Shown: positions 27,292 to 43,931 of the stretch, in pieces | How positions within the stretch are numbered: position 1 is the first letter of the stretch | How the letters are laid out: every line of letters starts with the position of its first letter | Assembly (NCBI GenBank): GCA_027943335.1 | Contig: BSBK01014798.1 | Span: forward strand, 1 to 64,000 | DNA from: Chamaecyparis obtusa | Lineage: Eukaryota > Streptophyta > Pinopsida > Cupressales > Cupressaceae | DNA length: 64,000 bases | Reading direction: 5' to 3' | Notes under the pieces: model-generated | Told to the model about the DNA's origin: nothing | Databases searched by the model: none | The model's input: only the letters and a program-made list of their open reading frames with translations | Made by a program: the position numbers and the translations under genes

Positions 27292-28430
27292 CCTTCTACG
27301 AGCCTCAGGAAGGAGATTGTGCATGAGGAGAACATGGAAGAGCATAGTGGAGAGAAGCATGTTGAGTCAGAAGAGCCTCACACTAGACATATTTTATAGG
27401 ATATTCTGGATTATTTAGGACCTAGGAAGAAAAAGCTTGCATAGGATGAGCCTCATCATTCTCAAAATAAGGTGAGAGAGAGATCTCAGAGTCATAGGAG
27501 GAGGAACATTGTAGTTGATCAGGATTCTATTATATCTAATCACATGAGAGACCTCCTTAGATCATAACCTCCATATTTTAATGGATCTGGAACTAGTTTT
27601 GAGGCAGAGACTTGGCTTATTGGTTTGGATCGATGTTTTTCTATGTATCCATTTGGTAGTAATACCAAGGTTAGGTGTTGCATCATGAACCTAAGAGATT
27701 TTGCATCTACTTGGTGGAAAATCAAGGAACAAAAAATTGAGCTAAACATAGATAAATTATAACTTGGAAAATGTTTCTTGAGAGTTTTCAAGAATGCTTT
27801 CTATTAGATTAGTGGAGGCAGTAGTGGTGGATGAGTTCCACAATCTATGATAGTTGGGCATGTATGTTCAAGAGTATGAGTGTTGATTCTTCAAGCTCAA
27901 GCAATATACAGGTTTTGGTAATAATATGGTGATGTTGGTACAACAACTTTTGTTAGAGGACTTAATGATCACATTATCGGGGGGTTAAGGTTTTCCAACC
28001 TAAGACTCTCAAGGATGCATTCATTAAGGCTACATTGGTAGAGTCAAATTTGGCTTTGGGTCATGGTGGTCAATCTGGTGTTCTATTTGGTGGTACTTCA
28101 TTTTCAAGGTTTAGGAGTAATCAATCTCAGGGTGCTGGGCACTCTAGGAACTCTCTTACCTTCTCAAAAGGTAATCAGAACCAACAAAGTAGGAAATTCT
28201 TCCGTGGTCATCGTGGTGGTTCACAATTAGAAAACTATTGTAACGAGCAACTTAATATGCACAATTGGACTGATCAACCAACTTAGAGTTTGCATCAAGA
28301 TTTTAGTAGAGGTAGCTTCTAGCAATCTAGTGCACCTTATGCTAGGAGAGGTGTCAATAGAGAAGGTTTTTTTTCTTGTAGATAGTATGGTCACATAGTT
28401 GTCAATTATCCTCAACGATTGACATAGTTA

Positions 28431-31400
<2,970 letters not shown>

Positions 31401-31428
31401 TATAATAAGAAAATTAATATAATTATAA
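31401..31428. repeat. Left direct repeat (candidate target-site duplication) of the long LINE
   Basis: A 28-bp AT-rich stretch starting TATAATAAGAAAATT is repeated exactly at 43904-43931, on the other side of the LINE and its (AT)n tail. The right copy partly merges with the AT repeat and a shorter relative occurs again near 43950, so chance resemblance in AT-rich DNA must be kept in mind. Confidence 0.7.
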
Positions 31429-31509
31429 TAAGGGAATGCAATGAAAAAAAACTATTAATTTGATCTACTTGCGAAAATGTAAAAAATTAGACTTCAAAGG
31501 AAAATAGCT

Positions 31510-34500
31510 TTGCAGAATTGTCAGGTCAAGCTAGGAGTTATTCATCATGACCTAGCGAAAGCCAAAAATCTGGATTCTGCCTCGGTGAAATTGTCCTCCA
31601 AGCTTACTCAATATTCGGATACCAGATCTTCTAGCCTAGAAAAGGAATTCACCAGTTATTGTTTTAATTGTTGGCAATATGGGCACAAACATAAAGACTG
31701 CAAATGCAGGGATGTCCGTCATCTCCATCCCAATTATGATCACCTCAATGAGTTCATTGCGAAGTAGAAGCCAAAAAGTTTGCAGGATGCTTAGAAAAAT
31801 GAGCAATCTAAGGCCAAGATCATTGCTTCACATGTTAATACAGTTAATCCCCTAAACAATGGTTACAAAGAGAATATCGCTAAGAAATTTGATAAGTGTT
31901 TAGCAATTAAAACTAGGGTTTTGGAACCCGGTTCTGAAAACCATACTTCCAATGGCTATTGGTTCCAAAACAAGATTATGGAGCTAAAGGTTTTCTCTGT
32001 CAAATCACTGGACGCACAAATGAATTTTTTTGCAAAAACCAAGTATGCAAATTTGAAGAAAAATAATTCAGAGATGGTAAGGGAAAGTCTATCGAGCAGG
32101 TCTCACTTCAAGCTAACTCCAAAGTGGGGAAAGATGGAGTGGCACCTTCTCAGAACCTTACCACTCACAGTTTGTACAAACCCTATCCATGGCTATCAAA
32201 AAGTAAGGGGTATGATCACCCCGGGACCATAAAGGCTCTGTCGTCTAGGACATCTCTGGCCAAATGCCCCTATGAACCTGTATCTGCTACGAGGGGAGGA
32301 GCATTGACAGAGACTAAGGCATCTTCCGGTGGTGGCAGATCAAGAAAAGAGGAATGGCACATTGTCAAAGGCAGGAAAATGGTAAAATCTCCTATAAATC
32401 ACAATAGCAGTAATATTGTTCTTAAAAATTCTTTTGAAATACTAAGTAGGGATATTAACCCTAGTAACAAGCTTTCGCACTTAGTAAATCATCAGAGGAG
32501 TAAGGTTTTGGGAGGGGGAGTAGCTTCCTGGGGGAAATCACATCTGGGAGGTGAACTTGCACAACCTGATGTGAGAAATTCCCCCCTCCCCCTATCCAAA
32601 ACTCTACGCATGGCACATAGAACTTCTAAGGATATTAAAGATCTATATTTTATTCATAGATCCCCAAATGCTTACAGCCCTCCTCATCGAAGGAAGGAAA
32701 ATATGGGTTCTATGAACAGGAAGCCATATAATATGGTTAAACCCTATAATGAGGTTAATCTATCTTAGGATAAGTGTAATGATAGCATTTACACCCCACC
32801 ACATAGGTGTGCAGCTAACCATAGCCATTCAACACTTTCAAAATATGGTAATCATGGTCCTAATCATCTTAGGATAACACTGGATGAAAAATACATTGTG
32901 CAAAATCAACATGTTTATGTAGAAACAGGTGTCATATGCAAATGGATGGGTACAGGTGCCCTTTTAGAGGATACAGTCAAAGGTTTCGCATCACTTCTTC
33001 CCCCGGAGGTAAGTACTACTATCATGACAGATAACTTTATTTTTGTAGATTGCAAGAGTAGTAAGCTCAAAAATGATATTTTAGAGAAAGGTTATCTAAA
33101 ATTTAGAGATATTTCCTTTTTTGTATGTTCATGGTTTCCATTTTTTAATCCAATGAAAGTAGCAGATTTCCAAGTAGAAAAAGCTATTTTATTAAGAAAT
33201 CTACCATTAGAGTTTAATCATCTAGAAACCATTAAAAATATAGGAAATAGAATCGGAATTTTGAAAAGGATAGTTAAAACTAAACATAACAAAATAGATG
33301 TGATTATCATAATTAATTTAAATTATCATGATAATTACATTCCTCCCCTTCAGCTATGTTTTAACTCTAATTCCATAATTATAAATCCCCAAATCTTAGA
33401 TAACTACATAGAAGATTCTGAGAAAGGAGGAAATCCTTTCTCACTTACTCTTAGAGATTGCTCAGATTTTCACCATGGCACAGATAATAGAATAAAAGTA
33501 AACTTCTTAAATAACAAAGGGGGTTTTGAAATCCTGAATAACGAAGAGGAATATTCTGAGATTCCTCCTCCTAATTTGTATAAAATCAACACTCCGGTTA
33601 TAAATGACATTCCTCAGGACTCATCCAACTCTCATACTTCTTTAAGGAGGATAGAAACCACAAAAATATTGAGCTTGAACATGGAAAATATAACTAAGAA
33701 TGATAAACAAAATTTTTTGGACTATGGCTGTAAAATTAATAACACAAACAAATCAATACCCGATCAACACCCAATTAATTTACCTATGGTTAATCTAACA
33801 AACCCCCAAATATCTGAAGCATTGCTTCCAATAAATAATAACCCAGTTAACATTATAAGGCAAGAACCATATGAAAAATTCAATAGGGAGAGTAAATCAG
33901 AACAAATAGAACTTGGAACAAATAATAATAAAATCTATTTTCAAGATGAAGGTAATAGGACTAAACTACCAACTAATTTGATTTTGAAGCCGGAATGTGC
34001 TGATGCACTAGAATTAGTTGAACAGGTAAACAAAACAGAAGAGGAGGTGAATCAAATTATTAATTACTTAGGAGAATCACTAACGGATGAACTTATGGAC
34101 ATGTTTCTTGACGAAATTTGTGACTTCGATGAACTAAAACTCCAAAAGGAAATACTAATTAAACAAATTTAGGAATGCATCCTAGAAGAAAATAAGGAAC
34201 AGAATAATAGTCTGAATCAGCATCTCCTTCCCTCTTCCTCAGAAAAGGAAGCTTCAGAAATTGCACTTTTGGATGACCCAAACAAAAATTTAGACCAATC
34301 AGATAAACAAATCAGTCAAGAAGCTATAGACAGGCATAACGCAAAAGAGAATAATATAAATGATAAGGAAAACTTAAATGTTCCTACCTGTGTTAATGGG
34401 AAGGAACTAGCTGTTTATATTCCTCTAGAGCTAGAAGCATTAAATTTGGATTTGTCAGAAAATGATGAAGATATAGTGGAAATTTATGGCAAGGAGATCA

Positions 34501-34829
34501 TAGATAGAGATGAACCCCTAGATTGTTCCTTATATGAGTTAAAAAACTCAGACAACCAGGTTAATTCTATAATAAGGTTTGATGGAGAAACAACTTTGGT
34601 TAAAGAAGCAATAGAAGGCCTTTTCTGGATCACTAATGAAAATAGAGAATTAGGCATAGCCATGAATAGAGGTAGTTTAAGTACACCCAATATTAATAAA
34701 ATAAAAAATAAAAGAGGTAGGAAGTCAGCTATTGAGTTGAGAACGTTGGATGGTAATGTAGGTAACCAAAAAAAGATAGCGGATATTCTGAACACAGGGA
34801 AGGGGAAGTTCCTTCCCAAAGAACAATGA
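31510..34829 (+). pseudogene. LINE ORF1, about 1100 codons, CCHC knuckle before a DUF4283-like domain
   Basis: Frame 1 runs from 31510 to about 32230 with stops at 31765 and 31792; frame 0 then runs to 34829 with only two stops (32766 and 34170), so one frameshift near 32080-32200 separates the parts. Order: CCHC knuckle CFNCWQYGHKHKDC (about 31663-31704), a linker with KEEWHIVKGRK typical of plant LINE ORF1, a DUF4283-like block (about 32900-33300, with WFPFFNP and ILLRNLPLEFNHLETIKNIG), a long Asn/Glu-rich region, and a basic KNKRGRKSAIE near the end. Usual plant ORF1 has DUF4283 before the knuckle. The N-terminus may be missing through 5' truncation. The stop overlaps ORF2 as ATGA. Confidence 0.75.
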
Positions 34830-37800
34830 AAGTCACTACTTGGAATGTTAGGGGTCTAAATGCCCCTAACAAAAAATGATTAATCAAAAGATACTTAAGA
34901 AACTTTGACTTTGAAATCATTATGTTGCAAGAAACTAAGCTTAATAAAGATGAAATTAACTAGTTTAGTAAAAGACTAGGTATATGGAAGTCAGAATATG
35001 TCCCATCAGTAGGCCTCTCTAGTGGTTTGGTAGTTCTATGGGATCCCTGTAAAGTAATGGCCCAACTCACACTCATTAATGATAGATGGATGACATTAAT
35101 AATTAATAGCCTAAAATCCGATTTAAAATTTAACTTGATCAACATATATGGGCCAATCCCTAATGAGGAAAAAAGAAAAGTTTGGATGGAAATAAAAAAT
35201 CTTCTAATTGAAAAATGAGAACATCCCGTCATCATCGGAGAAGATTTCAATGCTATCTTAAATCTAGAAGAAAAATTTGGAGGTTCTCAGTATATTTCAC
35301 AATCTCATAAAGACTTTGGCAAGTGGGCTGAGGATAATCATCTAATAAGCATAAATACTATTAATAGAATCTATACTTGGAATAATAGAAGAGCGGGCTT
35401 CAGCTACATAACTAAAAAATTAGATAGATTCTTTACTAGAACTAATTCTGAAAACTTTAATGAAATAGTCAATGTGGAGATACTTCCTAAAGCAGGATTG
35501 GATCACTTCCCTGTCAGGGTTACCATAATAGAAAATTCTAAACCCTTGAGGAATCTATTTAAATTTGAATTTATGTGGTTCCAAAATCCAAAATTCATAA
35601 TCCTTCTTGAGGATTGGTGGAAACAAATCTCGGTCAAAGGATCAAAAATGTTCTGCTTAACAGCTAAATTAAAAATTATTAAAAACAAAGCTTTAGAATG
35701 GAATAAGAATCACTTCAATAACATATTCGAAGAGAAAATCAAGGTAGAACAAGAAATCTCTGACCTTAACAACATAGTAATAGAACAAGGTATGAATGAT
35801 CTTAGTTTCCATAAGGAAAAAGAGCTGATGGCTAGATACAATGATATCCTTCTCAAAGAAGAAATCTTCTGGAAGCAAAAATCCAAGGAATCTTGGCTTA
35901 AGGAGGGCAATAGTAACACTAAATTCTTTCATAATACAACTAATTTTAAAAGGAGCATCAATAGAATAACCAAAATTAAGTCAGCTGAGGGACTTATTAC
36001 TGAGGATCCTATACAACTCTCAAATGTACTAACAAATTTTTACAACTCCCTACTCAACACTACAGAAGCTTCTGACCTTCATGCCCAAAATGAAATGCTT
36101 AAAGCTATTCCTAAGCTGATTATGGATTTTGACAACAAAATGATGAATAATAAGCTCTCATAGAAGAGGTCAAAGCAGCAGTGTTTCAACTACATCTGGA
36201 TAAAGCACCAAACCCATATGGTTTCCAAGCTAGCTTCTTCCAAAAATGTTGGCATTTCGTTGGAGAAGAAGTATGGCAAGCTGTGGAAGCTACTAGAAAT
36301 TCAGGATCTTTATTAAGTGAAATTAATAATACCTTCTTTACTCTTATTCTGAAGAAAGACAAGTGTTCGGAACCAGGGGATTTCAGACCTATCTCCCTTT
36401 GTAATACCATATACAAGATCCTATCAAAATGCTTAGCTAATAGAATCAAATCCATCCTTCGAATGATTATCTTGGAAGAGTAGATGGGCTTTGTAGCAAA
36501 TAGATCGATTCTGGATGGTATTATTATAGCGCAAGAAATAGTCCATACCGCTCAGATAACAAAGGAACCTAGTATGTTAATGAAAATTGACATTCAAAAA
36601 GTATACGATAAAGTAGATTGGAGATTCCTATGCAAATGTATGGAAGCGTTTGGTTTTTCTAAACAATGGATTAATCTTATCTTTAACTGCATCTCAACTC
36701 CCAGGATTTCTATTCTTGTCAATGGTACCCCGGAAGGCTTTTTCAGTATATCCAGGGGCATTCGGCAAGGAGATCCATTATCCCCCTTTCTATATGTCAT
36801 TATGGCAGAAGCGTTGGGGAGATCAATTACTAAGCTTCATTTAGAAGGGAAAATCTTGGGATTGAAAGCCTCAGAAAACATTCCGAATATAACTCACCAA
36901 CAGTTTGTGGATGATACGATTTTACTTGGATTAGCTAGTAGACAGGAAGCAAGTGCTTTCAAAAGCATTCTAAGTCTTTATGCGAAAGCCTCAGGTCAAC
37001 ATGTCAATCCTTCTAAGTCAAAAATTTACTTTATTAACACTAGCTCAAAAATTGAAAAAGAAATTTGTGGTATGATGGGATATAAAATTGGCAAATTTCT
37101 GTATAAATACTTAGGTATTGATCTGGATACAGGTCTCTTATCCTCCAAATTATGGCAACAAGTCATATCCAAAGTTCAAAACAAGAAAATTTCATGGAAA
37201 GGAAAGTGGTTAACTAAAGCAGGTATAACAACTATGATTAAATCTAACCTTTCAGCCATTCCCACGTATCATTTATCAGTCCTACCCCTCCCAATTTGTG
37301 TTAAAAAGGAATTAGACAAAATTCTTTGAGAATTCTATTGGCAAGGTCCTTCCGAGGAAAAAAAAATTTCCCTTATCAAATGGGATACTCTATGTAAACC
37401 AATTTCTAAAGGGGGCCTAGGCATTAAAAATATATTATGGTAAAACCAAGCCCTCGGGGCTAAACTTATATGGAGAATGTTCAAAGAATCAAGCAATAAG
37501 TGGGCATCAATTTTATTACATAAGTACATCCTTGATGCGGATCCCATCAACATTTTCAGGTCTCAATCACATGTTAAGGGCTCACGGATATGGAATTTTA
37601 TTAAGGAATACAGAGGGATTATCAACAAATTCCTATCTTGGGATGTAGGAGCAGGAGATCAAGCTTTATTTTGGGAGGATTCATGGGCCTTCCCTCCCTT
37701 AATAAACTAGGTTTCTCCAAGGAGTTTATGGAAGAATGCAAAAGAGTCATTGGCCCTTACCTTAAGGACTACCTAGGCAAGATGGAAGACAATAAATGGA

Positions 37801-39011
37801 ATGTTACAAATATAATTGAGGATGTTTGGCTAGAGAAGAACAACCTCCTAACAATCTTAAACGATAGAGAAGTAATTCTTAAAGATAGACTGGATACTTT
37901 AATATGAACAGGATCTAACAACGGAAAATACTCTGTTAAGGATGGTTACAATACAATTATTAAGGACCAAAATATAGATAACATCGATATACCCTTGAAC
38001 CTTTGCTGGAACAAATCCTGCCTCCCTAAAGCTGGAATGTTCTTATGGGTGGCATTACAAAATAAAATTCTTATTGCAGATAGGCTTAATAAATTAGGAT
38101 TCAAAGGACCATCTAGATGCCCGCTATGTGAAAACCATTCTGAGGATGTCAATCACATTCTCCTTAATTGTCCTTTTTCTCAAAATTGTTGGAATTGGCT
38201 TCATCAAAGTTTAGGATGGAAATCTGCTTCTCATTGTGATTTAATCAGCAACCTTAAAGCATGGTCGTCTCTGTATAAAGACAATCTCTTCAAGGACATA
38301 TGGACAATAGCACCTTCTATATTAGTATGGGAATTATGGAAAGAAAGAAACAGAAGGATTTTTATGGACCAAAAATTAACTTGGAACTCAATAGCTAACA
38401 AGATAGAAGCATCCATCGTAGAAATTATTAACAGTAAACCTAGGGACAAATAGAGGTATGAAGATTCCTTTAAGAGTTGGGATAACAGAATCAGGTGCAA
38501 ATGACCAAAACTTTCTATCCCTCCCCTCTATGGTAAAGGGGGATCCAAAACTAAAATGGACAGAGCATCCTATAAATGGATACCACTGAAAGCTGAATGG
38601 TATAAACTTAACTTTGACGGAGTGTCCCGAGGCAATCCTGGGGTAGTAGGTATAGGAGGGATCATTCGCAATTGGAAATCAGAAGTGGTAGCAAAATTCT
38701 CAAGACCCATTATCCCTACAACCAACAATATGGCCGAATGTGTAGCGGCATTAGAAGGGTTTAAATTATGCAAGAATCTTAACATTTCAAAAGTAATTGT
38801 TGAAGGAGACTCCCAAATTATTATCAACGCCATCCACACTAAAAAAACTCCTAATTGGGTTTTAAATTCAAAAATAGAATAGATTAATTTATTAATGGAT
38901 AGTATTCCAAATTATGAAATCAGACATACCTTCAGAGAAGGAAACACAGAGGCTGATAAGCTAGCGAATCTAGGTGCCAATGGAGTAGTAACATTGGAAC
39001 AACATATATAA
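34826..39011 (+). pseudogene. LINE ORF2: endonuclease, reverse transcriptase, zf-RVT, RNase H (broken)
   Basis: Starts MKVTTWNVRGLNAPNKK, overlapping the ORF1 stop. Endonuclease residues are visible: N in TWNVRGL, E in LQETKL, INIYGP, GEDFNAI, LDHFPV. RT: KMDIQ-type motif A as MKIDIQKVYDKVDW, GIRQGDPLSPFLYVI, and FVDDTILLG as motif C. The zf-RVT at 37995-38250 has CPLCENHSEDVNHILLNC. RNase H (38556-39011) has NFDG, MAEC, EGDSQ and EADKLAN, so all four acidic positions remain. Frames change near 36150 and 37690; stops include 34877, 37905, 38502 and 38880. The final stop is 39009-39011. The catalytic residues survive but the frame does not. Confidence 0.9.
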
Positions 39012-40554
39012 TAGTTTAAGAGGTATTTTAATGATAAGGTTAAGGCAGAGACCTTACCTTGTGTTAACCTCAGTAGGAAGATTGGGAAACTGATTCTCCT
39101 ATGAGGATACATGATCCTCATATAGAGACATCCTAACCATAGGAACCCTTCTTACTTATAAGAATATAGGAGCTCTTTGGGGAAGATAGCTTACTAAAGA
39201 ATCATATGGGACCCTTAAATAATAATAAATTAGATTAATCAGAGATAATGAGTAGGTTCGCAAACTTAGCCATTTCCTTTTTAGACATTGTAGCTCCACA
39301 TTCCTTTAATCTCTTGTCCTTTTAAAATGCAATATTGAGTCTCTTGGTTAGTTCTAGCAAGAGAGTGGAGCAAATTTTTAGCTCTGACCTTTGCAATGAC
39401 ACAATCAGAAGATCTAGCACAATAGAGGTTTATTAACTATCATAGGTGAACATCAAACCCAGTATACTCTTAGCTAATATACCTTCTTGCTGCTGGATTA
39501 TAAACAAAGAATCTAACTCGTTAATTACTTCCATCCCAGTAATCAAAACATAAAATCAGCTATTCTGATTCTTGTTCCCTCTTACCCCACCAAGTATGTA
39601 TACTATAATAACTAGAATTATGGTATATTGCCTATTTATTTAATGAAGATACTCACGCCCACCTTTCTCCTCCCCGAGTTGAGCAATACTCCCCTGTTAG
39701 AGTAATACTCAAGCTATGGGCTCATTTAAATAATAAAGCAAGGTGTCCCTTGATATCAATTCAGAGATTATATCATTAACTATAACATATGTATCTTAGG
39801 ATTTCAATTATGACTCTAGCATATTCACCTAAGGATTGTATCCTTTCCTTCATCTCTACCCATAGTAGATGGGTCAAATATATTTTGATGAACTATCCCT
39901 TCTATTTATTGAGTTTTATATATTTCCTCCACTTAGCACCTTTCAATATCATGATTGCTACAGATTTCCCTCCTAGAAGCGGACTGAGGGATAGCTATCA
40001 TTAACTAAGTTGGGATGAAGGTGTCTCTGCTGGCAATGATAACTTGGTAGTCTCAATACAGCCAATCAAGCATTTATGTTATTACAGCCATTATAACTTA
40101 TATATCTCGGTTCCTTCTTGTCGTCATGATAATAGAGTTCAGAAGATCCATGGCTTTAGCAAGGCTTCCTCCATTATAGCTGAATTTTATCCCCTCATCA
40201 TTTTTACCTACCAAGGATTAATATACATCCAGGTTTGCATAATGCACTTTATCAGTCTATCCTTGGAGATATCTAGATCCCTGTAATATCTAGACATAAT
40301 ACAAGTATCCCTTTTAGAACACGGATATCATCTTTCTCGAAGGTGCTTATCTCTACTCATTATCATCATGACCTGCATTGATTACCATCGATATCTCTCT
40401 AGATTAGTTGTGTTCTGGTTCTATCTTTTTATCCCTTTCTTCTTTCGATTTGTAGTAGGTTTAGGGTTAGACTACTTTCTCTTTAGCATTACATAGTAAG
40501 AACTCCAGCTTTGGTTTTTCTGGCAAGCCTACTCAGCTACTTATTGGTCCAAAT
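39012..40554 (+). other. Proximal part of the long LINE 3' region
   Basis: About 1.5 kb between ORF2 and the accessory frame. It is interrupted in every frame and I recognise no domain. No poly(A) tail, terminal repeats or target duplication were seen that would mark a separate insertion. It is less AT-rich than the surrounding intergenic DNA. Confidence 0.4.
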
Positions 40555-41241
40555 ATGGATACTAAATTACTTACTTTCTATACTAAAGCGGACAGAGCCA
40601 TGGCCTTTAGAGGCTCAATTTTCCCTGAGAGATGGAATCAGATGCTGACTCCACTCCCAGATTCAACCAGAAGGGCACTGGTGAAGGCTATAGGGGATCA
40701 ACACTTTGACAACTCCTTTACCTATAAAACAAATGGAGGGGTCATTGGCCAGTTTATAGCCCTTTCTTCCTTTGCAAGAAAAAAGGAAGAGGACATAATA
40801 ACAGTAGCTAGGGAAGTGTTCTTAGCAGAACATCTGGGTGGTTTGGAGAAGATGGTCCATTGTATTGACCAAAACCTCACAATCCCTTACCCAGATTGAA
40901 CTATGCAAACCTGCATTGAGGAATTGGATACTATCCCTCAGTCTGACAGGGTGGCTCTTATGAATTTTAAGGATGAAGACAATTTTGATGATCACTGGCT
41001 GGAGATGGAGAGAAATATTGACTACCTCTACAAAGAAGTACTGGAGGAAAGTATGGACACGAAGTGGAGGTTGAACTATTGGAGGAATGAAGGTTTCGAT
41101 CTTCCGACTCTCCTAAACAATAAGCTTCCTGGGTATATCCATATCATAGCCCCGGTAATGCCCAAAAGAACCAGGAAAGTGAACAAAGGTAAGGATGAGG
41201 AGGAAAACATTATAGTTATAATCAAAGACAACAATGTCTAG
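40555..41241 (+). pseudogene. Accessory ORF in the LINE 3' region, function unknown
   Basis: A single frame of 228 codons between start and final stop is broken only by one TGA at 40897-40899; both halves are in the same frame. The protein starts MDTKLLTFYTKADRAMAF and contains FPERWNQMLTPLPDSTRR, KKEEDIITVAREVFLAEHLG, a Trp-containing acidic stretch (DHWLEMERNIDYLYKEV) and a basic PKRTRKVNKGK near the end. I do not recognise the family. Composition is that of a soluble, mostly helical protein; no membrane segment or zinc motif is seen. The upstream in-frame stop lies near 40465, so 40555 is the first Met. It could be an accessory LINE protein or a captured host gene fragment. Confidence 0.55.
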
Positions 41242-41897
41242 AAAGGCACTGCCGTTCAGAAGGCCAACTTGGAGTAAGTCACTTTGTTCATAGTATATAC
41301 ATAGCATGTACATAGTAGCTTGGAAAGATGAACACTATGTACATAGTATGTGCAAATTCTGTAAAGATTTGGAATAGTTTAAAGGGTAATTAGAAACAAA
41401 GGCAAGTTGGGATGTATTTCAGTATAATTCGCTGTAATGGCCGAAGATAGACTGTAACTAACAATTTTGGTGTCTTTAGTTACTTTAAAGAATAGCATTA
41501 TGTTAAGGAACAGTATATACAAATTTGATGTATATACAATATCTACTTACAATTTTGATGTAAATACTATTTTCATGGTTATGAGTACAATATTTTCATT
41601 TGTAAACAGCATATGCACTCTGTATTTAATCTTAAGGTTAATATTGTCAGGATGCCTGCTCTATTTTTTCTATTTGGATCAAGCCTCTTATTTTCTATGG
41701 CTTATCAGAGTATTTAAAGAAATCTCATTTATTAATCCACAAAAAGAGCATAGAAACCAAAGTGGTTCCACTCTACTGGAGTTAATCTCCACATTTAGAA
41801 TAAGGGTGGGTTTCTTTCATACAATAGACAAATAGCAGAGCACATTAAAAAGCCTAATCGATTTATAGAAATTCCTTGCAGAGATTGCCAGTTCTTT

Positions 41898-41900
<3 letters not shown>

Positions 41901-41979
<79 letters not shown>

Positions 41980-41994
41980 CACACACACACACAC

Positions 41995-42027
<33 letters not shown>

Positions 42028-42046
42028 GAGACACACACACACACAC
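41901..42046. repeat. Compound (GT)n(TA)n(AC)n microsatellite with perfect palindrome
   Basis: (GT)15 at 41901-41930, then C(TA)nG, then (AC)n, a CATA run, more TA and another (AC)n. Positions 41906-41995 form an exact 90-bp palindrome centred between 41950 and 41951, able to form a cruciform or RNA hairpin. It lies inside the long LINE 3' region. Confidence 0.95.
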
Positions 42047-43479
42047 CTACAGAATCACATTTAGAGAATGATCATCTACTGTATATTCATATGCATATAA
42101 TTATATATATTTATATATATGTATATACAATGTGATCTACTCAAATAAAAATTAGGACAGGATCTAATTGATAATAATGAACAATCCTGTGATGGGATAA
42201 TCTTTAAATTGTAGCAGCTTGATCATAGGAAGGGATAGTTTTATTGTTATGCCAATTGCTAATAGTTATGTATATCTCAAGAAACCTAGGAAATTCAAAG
42301 AAGAAATGTTAAGCAATAAATAGAGGTTTATAAACTCACATCATCTATAAAGGACCTTGTTACATTGGTACAGACAGGTTTTTTTGTTCTGATTAGTTAT
42401 ATAGATCTATGCATCAACTAACTAAATATAGCTGGTATCTCATATACAAACTTGAAGGAAGGTAAAATTAAATTTCTTTATAATCACAATCTCGTCTCAT
42501 CAGCTAGAGGTGGGGATATATGTTCTAATTCCTAATAATTTATTGGATGCATATTTTCAGATATTTATGAGAGTATTTATAAATATATATACAGGTGTTT
42601 ATATATAGATATTTATATATATATATTCCTAGTTTCCTCCTAGGTGCTTTTCAAATTGACTTATAGATAAGAAGTAACAGAGTTACAGAGTAAGGTTGTA
42701 CTGAGATCCTGGACTTTCTTTCCAGTTACCTTTTTTTTAGAATTGATATAAATATAGGTATATCAAGGGCAGTATACTTATATTTATACATAGAGCTTGG
42801 AACCAATATATGGAATTTTAAATAATGGATTAGCCTTGGCAGATATCACAGATATGGTAATGGTATGAATACATGGTCATATATATAATCTATATATGTA
42901 TAACCATATGTTTCAGACTAAGAAGGTCTGGTCTTACAAACTGAGGTATTTTTGGAAGTCCTTATAGTATCTTATGAAAGATGTGAAATATTAGAAACTC
43001 ATATTGAAACTCTGATTTTATCACTGTTATGTTAGCCAATTCAACAGTATAGCATAGAGAAGTATATGTAATTTTGTTGCAAATTTTCCTAAAATGTTAG
43101 GATTTTCGAGTGCTAATATGAGGCAAGAAATGATAATCTTAAGCGGTAAGGATTCTGAATCATAAGACCTTTTTGTGCCTAATTTTATACTGACAATAAC
43201 AAAAATGTTACTATAGGCTTCATAGTCAATATTTAAATATTCTTAGATAGGCTATGAAGCTGATACATAGATTTATTTTGGAGTAGATTAACCTTTGGTA
43301 TCGGAAGACTTTTGTCTGATTTCTTTTCAGGAAGGAATATCATCCGGATTTTCAAGTCATATTCTCAACAAAGCTAGAGGAACAAAGCAAGGCTTCAATT
43401 GTACAAATGATGTAATTATTGTCTAAGCAACATTCTATGTATAATTAAGGATTTTAAAAGAAAAATAATCTCAAAGTTT
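42047..43479 (+). other. Distal part of the long LINE 3' region, AT-rich, no gene
   Basis: About 1.4 kb of AT-rich sequence with short TATATA-type runs (near 42100, 42580, 42880). No reading frame with a recognisable domain and no RNA gene was seen. Confidence 0.4.

Positions 43480-43931
<452 letters not shown>

Larger units (their letters stand above)
19888..28430 (+). pseudogene. Ty3/gypsy gag (copy 2), split by a copia element and decayed
   Basis: Gag begins at 19888 (MSDDT, then an Arg/Gly-rich run), is interrupted at 19961 by the copia insertion, and resumes at 27292. It encodes ETWLIGLDRCFSMYPFGSN, FASTWWKIKEQ, a Gly/Ser/Gln-rich linker (28035-28286) and a CCHC-like knuckle near 28375 (CR-YGHIVVNYPQ), where a stop and a Cys-to-Tyr change are visible. 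Stops at 27391, 27439, 27566 and others kill it. Protease, RT and integrase were not recognised downstream, so the pol part is missing or unrecognisable. Confidence 0.7.

Noticed and set aside
34484..34819. Minus-strand ORF of 111 codons
   Set aside because: It is the antisense shadow of LINE ORF1; the plus frame carries the conserved LINE sequence and the ATGA junction.
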